Origin: Streptomyces zagrosensis
GTDB taxonomy: Bacteria; Actinomycetota; Actinomycetes; Streptomycetales; Streptomycetaceae
DNA: 64,000 bases
NCBI RefSeq assembly: GCF_014203645.1
Contig: NZ_JACHJL010000007.1
Coordinates: 248,001-312,000, forward strand
Direction: 5' to 3'
A program made the translations under genes and the position numbers. Under the pieces are notes generated by a model. The model did no database searches. It saw nothing but the letters and a program-made list of their open reading frames with translations, and was not told where the DNA came from. Below, one piece after another: positions 1 through 8,632 of the stretch (the first letter of the stretch is position 1; each line of letters starts with the position of its first letter).

Positions 1-3000
1 TGGCCGCCAGTCGCAGATACGCGTCAAGGGTCTTCGTATCGAGTAGCGACAGTCGCATCTCACCGCGCGCGGCCAGATGCGCATCGTGCGGGACCGTCAG
101 CACGGCCCGGCACGGCCCCTCCAACTGTGCCTTCGCCTGGACGATGGGCAGCCGCTGCCGCCGGGGCACCCGCAGGTTGTCCCACAGCACGGTGATGCTG
201 TTCTGGGCGAGGCTGGCGAAGCCCTCGTCGCGGAGCGCCGCGTAGAGGTCGGCCGTCTGCGCACAGCCCACCCCCGTGGTCGTGCTGACGACGATGAGCT
301 GATCCACCGAGGTCCGCAGCCCCAGTTCGTGGAGTGCGTCGGGGCGGTGCTGCCCTGCGTTGGTGAGGGTCAGCGCGTAGTGCGGGGTCAGCCGCTGGAT
401 GAGCGCGGAGTAGGCGGCGGGGAAGTCGCCGAGAACGGATGCTGCCGGCTCGGCGCCCTGGGTCAGCACCTTGAGCCCGGAGGGGCCGGGCGACAGACAC
501 GAGGCGATCTCCGCGGCCATGCGGGCGCCCGGCTCGACGCCCAACACTTCGGAGATGCCCCGCGGATTGGCCCAGCGCAGGCGGCCGGTGACGTGGGAGC
601 CGCCTGGGCCGGCATCGACGGCGATGATCTGGTCCGTCCTGGCAGCCGCGAAGACCCCACCGAGGGCGAGCACGGTCGTAGCGGTGCCGGCGCCGAACTC
701 GGCGCCAAGCACCGCGATGCGGTGGCACTTCGGCAGCGGTGTGCGGATGCGGCTCAGCCAGGTCTCCCGCTGGGCCGCCGCGGCCTTGCCGCCTGGCAGC
801 ATGGTGCGCAGCCCGCGCCGCCTCAGCAGCGGATCGAGGTCGTGCGCATGGGGGGCCGCCCAGGCCGCGGCGGACTGTGTCGTGGCTGTGGGGGGAGCCT
901 CGTACGGCGGCGGAGGTGCCGTCGGGGCCGGCGCGGGGGGCGCGGCGGTGGGCGCGTCGTCGCCGGCGGTGCGCGCCGGGTTCGGGGCGGGGGAGACGTA
1001 TCGGCCGATGAACTCGGCGACGTAGCGGGCCGTTGGCCTGCTGCCGGGATCGGGGGACAGGCACTGCATGACGAGGTTGCGCACCGGCTCCCAGTACGGG
1101 CCTTGCCACCACCGCGAGCCCACCCACCGCTCCTGGCTGCCGTCGCGGGTCGCCTCCAGGGCCAGGGTCCGTTCGCCGCCGCCGAGCGCCAACAAGATCG
1201 TGCCCAGCGTGTACACGCTGTCTTCGGCGACGCCGCCGGGAAGGGAGCCCCGCATATGCATGTCGTGCAGCGAGACGGAGGGCCAACCCGCCAACTTCAC
1301 CGCGTCCCCGGCCAGCAGCACCGTGTCTGTGGACAGGGTGGGGTGCTCGACGCCCTGCGCGCCGCACAGCGCGACCGCGTCAGCGACCTGACAGGCGACG
1401 GATGCTGCGGTGAGCGCATCCCAGGCCAAGTCGGTCCCGTCGGCGAGCAGCGAGGCCAGCGAGCGGGCGAGGCCGCCATTCGGGCCACGTAGCAACTCGC
1501 AGGCCAACCACGGCTGAGCGCCGCCAAGTTCCGTATCGAGCAGCTGTGGCGCGTATCGGCCAGCCATGCGGCGCAGCGCGTCCGCCTCCGTGTGCAAGGT
1601 GTTCGCTTCCATGCGCAGCCGCTGCGCCTGTGCGCGGAGCACCTTCGGGGCGGTGCGCTGTTCGGGCTCCGTGCCCCGGATGGCGCCGGACGTGGTGCGC
1701 AGGCAGGCGTAGGTACCAGTCTGTTGATGCCTGCCCAGGTAGAGCACGCGGTCGAGGCTGGCGCTGATGCGCCCGACCAAGGTGTACGGCCCGAGCTGGG
1801 TCGGATCGTACGGCCGCAGCGGAGGCCAGTTGAACGGGTTGCCGGGCAGTGGTCTATCGGCGGTGTTCGGGGCGGCGGCGCCCGGTGGTGGGAACGTGTT
1901 GAGCAGGGTGCCACCGGCTGGAGCCAACTGCGGCCAGTGGCTCGGCGGCTGGCTCGATCCCCCCGCGTCTCGTGGCCCTTCCCGCGGGTCCTGACCATGG
2001 GCAGACCCGGGGAGCAGCAGGCCGCAATCGATGCAAAACCGTGCGTCGGAAAGCGACAGCGCTGAGCAGTAAGCGCAGCGCAGCACCGCGTCCGCCCCGT
2101 TGTAGTCCGGGTCGTACAGATTGTGTCCGCAGTGGTCGCAGGAGAAGTCGGCATGGCGTGTGTAGCTGCCGCACTGTGGGCAGTACGCACCGGCCTTGAT
2201 GGGCCATTGCTCGTCAACCGGCTGGGACGGCACGGCGGGTGGTTCCGTACCCGTCTCGGCGGTGGCCCGCAGCGGGGACGGCGTGCTCGCTCGCGCCGCA
2301 TCCGGCCCGGGCTGCTGCTCTGGACCCTGGCTGTCCTGGCTGTCCCGGCTGTCCTGGATGCCTTGGCTGCCCTGGTCCGGCTCCTGTTCCGTCTCCGCAG
2401 GCCCGGAGGGCGGTGGCGCATCGGGCGTAGGCGGCGCCGGGGCATCGGTCACGGGCAGCGCCGGGGCGCCGAAGCGGGCTGCCAGGCGCGGGCCGACCTC
2501 GGCGAAGGCGCGGGCGCCCGCAGGGGCGGTGTCCACGCCGCGCGGATGCGCGAGCCAGGCGGGGAAGTCGGGGGAGCGGCCCGCGAGTTCGCCAAGCAAC
2601 TGGCCGATATGGCGCCCCGTGTCCAGGAGTTCGGCCGCTGGTACGGCATCGAGTAGCACGTCCACGGTGGCCCGCGTGAAGTCGAAGACCCGATGCTGCG
2701 GGGGCAATCCGCTGGCCCCGCAGCCGCCGCCGTGGCTGCCGTACGGCGCGTCGGCCGGGCGCAGCAGCCCGCCGAGGAACACCTCCGCGAGCTGCGCGGT
2801 GTCCGCCCGCCACGGCACCGCCGCCTGCACCAGCCGCATCACCGGTACGGACACGGGGGCGATGGCGGCCAGATGGGCGGCCAGCCGATACGCCTCGGGG
2901 GAGGCCGCGTCCTTGAACCGCTGTACCCGCCGGATGCCATCGGCGGTGGACTCGGGGCCCGGCTCCCTGGGCCGCGGGGTGGGGGCCGGCGCAGGCGCGA

Positions 3001-4441
3001 CCAGCACGGCAGGCGCCGCCGGGCGCAGCAGCGGCAGCAGCGTGCTGCCACCGGGCGATGCCACCAGTCGGGCCCAGTCGGAGACCGGCGCCGCGGCCGG
3101 TTCGAGCACCGGCACCGGCACCCCGTCGAACGAGGCGAGCGACGGGGGCAGCACCGGGTCGGCCACCGTCCAGTCCGCGTTGGCCGCACCGCGCTGTTGC
3201 GTGGTGACCCGCCAACGATCGGCGCGGATACCGGAGCCGTCCCACAGCCGGGGCGGCAGCGCGTGCACGATGGCGGTGGGGCCGTGCCGGGCCCAGCGCA
3301 GCACGGCGGCGTGCTTGCGGCCGTCCCGCCAACTGGGCCCCATCCCGTCGCTGAGTACGAGCACCAGGGTCTGTCCGGACAGATCGGTGAGCGAGCCGGT
3401 CGGCGCGGTGGGTGCGGTCGCGTCGAACGGCCGCCCGCGCAGCCCCGGCACCCCCGAGGGCCCGTCAGTGTGCAGCCCGTACGTACGCACCACGCGGAAC
3501 GCGCCCACGCGCTGCACCAGGGCCCGCAGCTCTGTCGCGAGCCGCTGCCACAGCAGCATGGACATGCCGTCGTCGATGACGAGGGCGAGGTCCAGCCAGC
3601 GCTCCCTGGCCGGGCGCAGTGCCACGTCGGGCAACCCGGTCTCGGCGAGGGCTGTGACCGTCGCGTCGGCGTCGAACTCCCCGCGGGTGCTGGACAGTCG
3701 GTGCTGTTTCAGCGGGCGCATCGCCCGGCTGATCCGCAACTCATCGCGCAGCGCCTTCCTCTCCGGCACCCGCAGCGGCTGCACGGCTGGCACCGGCGGG
3801 TTGGTCGGCGTGGCCCGCGCGGGCTCGGGCGCCGCGTACAGCCGGGCCGCCGCGCTCGGTGGCGCCTCGCGCACCCGGGGCGGCGGCGAGGCGATGGGCC
3901 CCAGCAGTTCGGCAGCTTCGATCTCCTCTGGTTCGCCCGGTCCGTCCACCTCTGACGCGCTCGGCTCGGTGGTCCCGGGCTGCTGGGTGCCCGAGGTGCT
4001 CCCGCCACTCGCGAACGCATCGGCCAGCGCCTGGAGCACCGGGGCGGTGGCGTCGGTGGGCATGCGACGGGCCAGCCATAACGCATCGAGCAGTTCGGGG
4101 TGCGAGAGTTCCACCCCGCAGTCGGCGAGCACCCCGAGAAACGCGGTCACGTGCTCACCGACGCGCTCCGCGGCGCGGGCCTCGCTCGCGCCGCCGGCCA
4201 CCCACGGCGCCCGGGTGTCGCCGCCGCGCTCGTTGGAGGCGGCCAGCGCGTCGTCAGGGGCGGGCCCGATCTCGTCAGGGGTGAGGGCGGGGAAGTCGGG
4301 ATCGCTGAAGTCAGGCGCGGAGTAGTGGACGTCCCGACGGCTCCCGCACGCGTCCCGCCGGCTCCCGCGCGCTTCCCAGCGCCCGAGGCGCGCCGGTCCA
4401 TCGCCCGCGCCCGGCTCCCGCGGCTCACCGCCGTTCGCCAT
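1..4441 (-). CDS. Giant multidomain vWA-like (SAV_2336-type) protein of a vWA/MoxR/VMAP system, C-terminus beyond window
   Basis: The frame is open from an ATG at 4441 to the window edge, giving at least 1,480 residues without a stop; I translated it by hand throughout. Residues ~280-450 look like a degenerate vWA domain (strand WLDLALVIDDGMSM, then a second VLVLSDGMG strand). Residues ~500-620 are a helical segment as in SAV_2336-family proteins. A Pro/Gln-rich linker leads to paired zinc ribbons at ~750-810 (CPQCG, CDHCG, CAYCS, CIDCG). Next comes a protein-kinase-like domain at ~885-1135 and a MinD/ParA-like domain at ~1235-1475. The ATG follows the MoxR stop by two bases, so the genes are co-translated. 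A TTA codon at residue 121 suggests bldA dependence. The domain calls are from motifs only. The role, an effector or sensor arm of a conflict system, is inferred. Confidence 0.8.
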   Translation of the reverse strand, partial: MANGGEPREPGAGDGPARLGRWEARGSRRDACGSRRDVHYSAPDFSDPDFPALTPDEIGPAPDDALAASNERGGDTRAPWVAGGASEARAAERVGEHVTAFLGVLADCGVELSHPELLDALWLARRMPTDATAPVLQALADAFASGGSTSGTQQPGTTEPSASEVDGPGEPEEIEAAELLGPIASPPPRVREAPPSAAARLYAAPEPARATPTNPPVPAVQPLRVPERKALRDELRISRAMRPLKQHRLSSTRGEFDADATVTALAETGLPDVALRPARERWLDLALVIDDGMSMLLWQRLATELRALVQRVGAFRVVRTYGLHTDGPSGVPGLRGRPFDATAPTAPTGSLTDLSGQTLVLVLSDGMGPSWRDGRKHAAVLRWARHGPTAIVHALPPRLWDGSGIRADRWRVTTQQRGAANADWTVADPVLPPSLASFDGVPVPVLEPAAAPVSDWARLVASPGGSTLLPLLRPAAPAVLVAPAPAPTPRPREPGPESTADGIRRVQRFKDAASPEAYRLAAHLAAIAPVSVPVMRLVQAAVPWRADTAQLAEVFLGGLLRPADAPYGSHGGGCGASGLPPQHRVFDFTRATVDVLLDAVPAAELLDTGRHIGQLLGELAGRSPDFPAWLAHPRGVDTAPAGARAFAEVGPRLAARFGAPALPVTDAPAPPTPDAPPPSGPAETEQEPDQGSQGIQDSRDSQDSQGPEQQPGPDAARASTPSPLRATAETGTEPPAVPSQPVDEQWPIKAGAYCPQCGSYTRHADFSCDHCGHNLYDPDYNGADAVLRCAYCSALSLSDARFCIDCGLLLPGSAHGQDPREGPRDAGGSSQPPSHWPQLAPAGGTLLNTFPPPGAAAPNTADRPLPGNPFNWPPLRPYDPTQLGPYTLVGRISASLDRVLYLGRHQQTGTYACLRTTSGAIRGTEPEQRTAPKVLRAQAQRLRMEANTLHTEADALRRMAGRYAPQLLDTELGGAQPWLACELLRGPNGGLARSLASLLADGTDLAWDALTAASVACQVADAVALCGAQGVEHPTLSTDTVLLAGDAVKLAGWPSVSLHDMHMRGSLPGGVAEDSVYTLGTILLALGGGERTLALEATRDGSQERWVGSRWWQGPYWEPVRNLVMQCLSPDPGSRPTARYVAEFIGRYVSPAPNPARTAGDDAPTAAPPAPAPTAPPPPYEAPPTATTQSAAAWAAPHAHDLDPLLRRRGLRTMLPGGKAAAAQRETWLSRIRTPLPKCHRIAVLGAEFGAGTATTVLALGGVFAAARTDQIIAVDAGPGGSHVTGRLRWANPRGISEVLGVEPGARMAAEIASCLSPGPSGLKVLTQGAEPAASVLGDFPAAYSALIQRLTPHYALTLTNAGQHRPDALHELGLRTSVDQLIVVSTTTGVGCAQTADLYAALRDEGFASLAQNSITVLWDNLRVPRRQRLPIVQAKAQLEGPCRAVLTVPHDAHLAARGEMRLSLLDTKTLDAYLRLAA

Positions 4442-4443
4442 CC

Positions 4444-5406
4444 CTAGATCGCCCCGCCCAGCCGGTGCAGCACGGCGTCGAGTAGCCCCTCCGCGTCCAG
4501 GTCAACGCCGCCAGCGCGCAAGAACACCGCGTTGAGCAACTGGTCGGTGGCCAGCTCCCCGGGCGCCCGGCGGTGCAGGAACGCCTGAAGCAGATCGTCC
4601 ACCGCGAGCAGCGAACCCGCGCCCAGGTGCGCGCTGACGATCGCGCGCAGCCGCTCCTCGTCAGGGTCCGGCAGTTCAAGACGTACGCAGCGGCGTAGAA
4701 AAGCGGGCGGGAAGTCGCGCTCACCGTTGCTTGTGATGACCACGATGGGAAACTCCCGGCACCGCACCTGGCCCCGCAACACCGTGGTGCGCTCATCCGC
4801 CCGAGCCGTCAGCACCTCCACCGCATGCTGGTCCTCGGGCAGCCGCGCCAACTCCGGGACCTCGAACTCGCCCTCCTCGAAGACCGTCAGCAAATCGTTG
4901 GGCAGGTCCACATCGCCCTTGTCCAACTCATCGACGAGCAGCACCCGCGGTCGGCCCGGTGCGGTCAGCGCGGTGCCCAGTGGGCCAAGTCGTACGAAGT
5001 CGCCGATGGGCGGCTCAGGAACGTTGCGGTCCCGACTCAGCGTCGCCTCGCGCAGCCTGCCGATAGCGTCGTACCGGTAGAGGGCGTCCTGCACGGTGGA
5101 GCGGCTGTTGACCGGCCAGCGCAGCACATCCCCGAGGTCGAGCTCGTAGGCGACCGCCCGCGCCAGCGACGACTTGCCGGTGCCCGGATGGCCGGTGACC
5201 AGGAGCGGACGGCGTAGATGAAGCGCGGCGTTCACGATGTCCGCGTGTCTGCGCTCGATCAGATACGGCGAGCGCTCCGCGGCGCCGGAGCGGCCATCGC
5301 CGCCGGACTGGCCGGTGCCACCGAACCGGCGCCAGGGCGGCGGTGGTGGCAACGGCAGCCCACGCCGCTCACCGTCGCCGCGAAACAGTCGCCAACTCCC
5401 GTCCAT
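4444..5406 (-). CDS. MoxR-type AAA+ ATPase of the vWA/MoxR/VMAP system
   Basis: A 320-residue AAA+ ATPase. Walker A is GHPGTGKSS, Walker B is VLLVDELDK, sensor-1-like is VVITSNGERDFP, and an arginine pair in FLRRC is a candidate finger. MoxR ATPases remodel partner proteins and usually work with a vWA protein; here the vWA-like partner starts two bases downstream. The ATG at 5406 is preceded by a GGGGAAGG ribosome-binding site, while an in-frame ATG at 5427 has none, so 5406 is preferred. The Pro-rich N-terminus before the AAA core probably tethers or regulates it. It lies 162 bases downstream of the trypsin-VMAP gene on the same strand, which fits a three-gene ternary cassette. Confidence 0.9.
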   Translation of the reverse strand: MDGSWRLFRGDGERRGLPLPPPPPWRRFGGTGQSGGDGRSGAAERSPYLIERRHADIVNAALHLRRPLLVTGHPGTGKSSLARAVAYELDLGDVLRWPVNSRSTVQDALYRYDAIGRLREATLSRDRNVPEPPIGDFVRLGPLGTALTAPGRPRVLLVDELDKGDVDLPNDLLTVFEEGEFEVPELARLPEDQHAVEVLTARADERTTVLRGQVRCREFPIVVITSNGERDFPPAFLRRCVRLELPDPDEERLRAIVSAHLGAGSLLAVDDLLQAFLHRRAPGELATDQLLNAVFLRAGGVDLDAEGLLDAVLHRLGGAI

Positions 5407-5568
5407 ACTCTGGCCTTCCCCGCTCATCGACTCTGTCCGATCGGCGCCATAGCTCGGTGCTGCCCGCTCTGCCCGGCTTGCTCATTTCGTCGGGCCCTTG
5501 TCCCTGCTGGCCTTGACGGGATCATCGGCTGCATCGTGTCCCAAAGCCCCCTACCGTAACCACGGCCG

Positions 5569-8235
5569 TCACACCGGCCTGGTGGGATCGGCTAGTTCCA
5601 GGCGCGGTGGCGGGCGATCGGCGTCCGCCCACGCCAGCGCCGGACGCCCCACATAGGCGTCAGGCTGGGCCAGTGTGGACGCCCGGTAGGCGCGTACCCG
5701 CTCCGGAAGGTGCCGTACCGGCGCCTCCAACTCCCGTTGGGCCGCGGCTGAGGCAGGCGGCTGATCGCGGTACCACAACACCACCGGCACGCCCATCGCC
5801 AGGCACACCTGCACAATCGTGGTACGCAGCGCCGGCGGTACGTCGCCCACGGCCACCCTGGCCGCGTCCGGACGCGCGAGGAGCAGCCCGTACACCTCAT
5901 TGGTGCCGCCGGTGGCAGGGCCTAGCCGCACCGTCTCCGCCTGGTCGAGTTGCTGCCACCGGTGCCGCCAGTCGGCCGCGTACCGCTCATCCCCGCGCCG
6001 CACCAGTTCGGGGCAGTTGACGACGAGCGGATATTCGGCGCCCAGCACGCCCACGAGCAGCCCGCCGGGGCCCGGCACCTGCCATTCGTCCACCGGAAGG
6101 TCCAACGCGTCGCGGTCCACGAGGATCTCGATGACCGGCCGGGACCCCTCGGTACGCAGCCGATGCAGCGGGCCGAGCACGGCCAGGATCTCCTGGGCGG
6201 CCTCCACCGCGCCGCGCGGGCGCTCGCTGTCCTCGCCGACCTGGCGCGGCCCTTCGCCCTCGTCACACCACATCCGCAACTGGTAGCGCTCACCGCTGGC
6301 TTGCCCGCTGCCAACCTCCCCGTTGGCAGCGCCGCCCCCGCTGTGCGCACCCTGCGCAGTGTTCGCAGCATGCACAGTGGTCGCAGTGTTCAGCACGGTG
6401 TTCGCAGCATGCACTGTGTTCACAGCGGGTGCACTGTTCTCATCGCGATACCGAGTCAACCGTACGAGCACCCGGGGTGGCGGGGACGGAGCGAGCTGCG
6501 CCTCGGCCCACTGGTGGGCGTCGGCACGGCGCTCCTTGAGCGCCGACGCGTGGATGCCGATCCTGGACGCGACCCCCGCACACCAACCGCGCAACTCGGC
6601 CCGCGCCGGTACGGGGCAGACGGCGGCCAGGTACTCCACCATCCGCAGCAGCCCCGGCACGGCCGATGTGCCGTCAGGCACCGGGTGGCTATCGCCCGGC
6701 AGCGTCTCCAGATGCCGGACCAGGGCCGCGATCCCGGCGACGTCGGCCGGCGCGGCGCGATCGCCCCACGCGGTTTCCCCCTCGGGCGCCAACGACACCC
6801 CGGCCACCGACAGCGCGGCCCGAGTGGCGGACGGCAGCCAGTCGAGAGTGTTGGCGGGCAGGCGCGACAGCACCCGGCACAGGCTGTCCAACTCGCCGGG
6901 CGACAACAGCCGCGGCACCTTCGACACCCGCCCCAAGGCCAGCAGTTCGGCAGTCGCGCCGGGCGCCGCCGGGTGCAGCAGCTCGGTCAGCGCGGCGAGT
7001 GCCCGCTCCTGCGCGAGCAGGAGACCCGCGAACACATGGGCCGAAATGGGCGACGCTCCGACGCCGCACCAGTCATCGTCCTGCGGGCCGTGCGCGTACC
7101 CGACCTCCACCCGTTCCGCGACCTGCACGCGCTCCGACGCGGGAACCCAACTCCCCTTGTGGTCACCGTAGTTGGCACACCTGTCATACCCGTCATACCC
7201 GTCATGCCTGTCGTGGCCGCTGCGGCGGTTGTGGTTGCTGTGGTTGCCGCCGCGCTCGTCGGCCGCCGTACGGACCGTGCTACTGCCGGCCGCCTTGGCG
7301 GCACCGCCCCCAAGGCCCACACCAGGTCCCGCCTGGTAGGTGCCGTCGTCGCGGTCGGGCGCCGGCCGCGCGCATTCATCGACGACGAGACGAGCGCACT
7401 CGGTGCGCCACTGCGGGTCCGGTAGCGCGCGGGCGATGGCACCGGCCAGGTCGCGCCGGATCGGATCGTGCGGCTCCGGCCGTCCGGTCCGCGCACCGTT
7501 CGCCCCGCCCACCTGCTCCGCCCCGCTCAGCAGCCATTCAGCTTGCACGGCCGCCAGTTCGGCCCGCACCCGCTGCCAAGGAATACCCCAGCCGCGGCGG
7601 GCGACGTGCCGCGGGGAGTACGGCAGGGACCTGCCGGACGGCTCGACCGGTGCCGACAGCGCCCCCGCCACCAGGCCGACCACCGCGCCATCGGAACCGG
7701 ACCACAGCGGGCCCCCGCTATAACCCTCGTCGATGTCGGCGCCGGCAAGCGACTCGCCGTCCACGTAACCGATCCGGCCATCACACGACCACACGCGCGC
7801 CCGCGCCCGCGTCGCCTCGTGCCCCGCGCAGTGCCAGGCGTGCACGGCCTGGCCCTCGGCCATCGCGGCCCACCGCGGCGGACGCACCTGCCCCGGCAAC
7901 TCTTCGGTCAGTTCCAGTACGGCCAGATCCCCGTCCCACTCCAGCGCACCAGTCTCACAACCCGGCCCTGGCGGCACCCACACCAGCAGTCGGGCCAGTC
8001 GCTCGTGCGGGCCGCCCGGCCCGTGCACACGGACCGGAAAGTCGGTGGGCTCCGGATGGCCGGTGGCCTCCTTGCGCTGGGCGCGGGCACTGTTGATGAC
8101 ATGCGCACAGGTCACAAACCGCTGCCCGGGCAGCAGCACACCCGAACCAACGGAACGCTGCTCCGCCAACGTCAGCACCGACACCAGCACCGGACGCCCC
8201 GCACCCTTCGCGGGCAACGGCCACTCCACGCTCAC
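5569..8235 (-). CDS. Trypsin-like protease with C-terminal VMAP domain
   Basis: About 888 residues if it starts at GTG 8235. The N-terminus is a trypsin-fold serine protease with a full apparent triad: His45 in TCAHV, Asp103 in GDLAVLEL, Ser173 in GYSGGPLW. The middle (~260-560) is helical with low-complexity His/Asp/Gly tracts and resembles the effector-associated/VMAP-middle region. The last ~300 residues match the VMAP-C type: an LRMWCDEG strand, an IEILVDRDALDLPVDEW segment, and a Trp-Tyr-Arg-Asp near the end. The frame is open back to 8616, but that would overlap the divergent repair gene, and the extra N-terminus is Arg/Pro-rich, so a start near 8235 is preferred; no strong ribosome-binding site decides it. 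In ternary systems the VMAP protein couples the ATPase to an effector, here a protease (established for the family, inferred here). Confidence 0.85.
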   Translation of the reverse strand: MSVEWPLPAKGAGRPVLVSVLTLAEQRSVGSGVLLPGQRFVTCAHVINSARAQRKEATGHPEPTDFPVRVHGPGGPHERLARLLVWVPPGPGCETGALEWDGDLAVLELTEELPGQVRPPRWAAMAEGQAVHAWHCAGHEATRARARVWSCDGRIGYVDGESLAGADIDEGYSGGPLWSGSDGAVVGLVAGALSAPVEPSGRSLPYSPRHVARRGWGIPWQRVRAELAAVQAEWLLSGAEQVGGANGARTGRPEPHDPIRRDLAGAIARALPDPQWRTECARLVVDECARPAPDRDDGTYQAGPGVGLGGGAAKAAGSSTVRTAADERGGNHSNHNRRSGHDRHDGYDGYDRCANYGDHKGSWVPASERVQVAERVEVGYAHGPQDDDWCGVGASPISAHVFAGLLLAQERALAALTELLHPAAPGATAELLALGRVSKVPRLLSPGELDSLCRVLSRLPANTLDWLPSATRAALSVAGVSLAPEGETAWGDRAAPADVAGIAALVRHLETLPGDSHPVPDGTSAVPGLLRMVEYLAAVCPVPARAELRGWCAGVASRIGIHASALKERRADAHQWAEAQLAPSPPPRVLVRLTRYRDENSAPAVNTVHAANTVLNTATTVHAANTAQGAHSGGGAANGEVGSGQASGERYQLRMWCDEGEGPRQVGEDSERPRGAVEAAQEILAVLGPLHRLRTEGSRPVIEILVDRDALDLPVDEWQVPGPGGLLVGVLGAEYPLVVNCPELVRRGDERYAADWRHRWQQLDQAETVRLGPATGGTNEVYGLLLARPDAARVAVGDVPPALRTTIVQVCLAMGVPVVLWYRDQPPASAAAQRELEAPVRHLPERVRAYRASTLAQPDAYVGRPALAWADADRPPPRLELADPTRPV

Positions 8236-8632
8236 CCCGCGCACGTGCCGGGTTCGAGGCGAGGGCTTCGGCCCCCTTCGTACGCGGCTCCGTACGCGGC
8301 TTCGTACGCGGCGAAGCGTGCGCCCCAGCGTGGCGCGGGGCGGCGGGGTCTGGCGGGAAACACGGCTCGGCGGTTCACCCTCACCATGATGCAGACCGCC
8401 GCCCCACCGGTCTCCTGCTATGCCGTAACAACCAGGGCACATCGGTGCGGTCGGCCCCGGCGGCGCGACGAGCCCGCGGGGCCCCGGACGCACGGTGACG
8501 GTCACCCAGCGCATCCCGCCGACCCTCCGGGGCCCCCGCACCCCCCGGGGTGCGGGGAGGTGATCAGCGGACGCTAAGGGCCATGTCGGATTTCCGCGAG
8601 CCATGGTCGTCCGCACCGGGGATGCTCAACGC
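8236..8632. promoter_or_regulatory. Divergent intergenic region between VMAP system and alkylation-repair genes
   Basis: About 400 bases with no convincing gene. They contain three near-copies of a tacgcggctt-type repeat around 8279-8310 and a short perfect dyad GGTGAC-G-GTCACC at 8494-8506 that could be an operator. Promoters for both divergent units should lie here, but I cannot assign -35/-10 boxes with confidence. Confidence 0.35.

Noticed and set aside
2196..4325. Long open frames on the plus strand and in other minus frames across 60-4325
   Set aside because: Their products are Arg/Ala/Pro/Ser-rich without family motifs. The other minus-strand frame that is open over the whole 1-4441 span gives clear domains.
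8236..8616. N-terminal 127-residue extension of the trypsin-VMAP protein
   Set aside because: It overlaps the start region of the divergent Ada-AlkA gene and contains Arg-Val-Arg repeats from a DNA direct repeat; the protease domain begins only after 8235.
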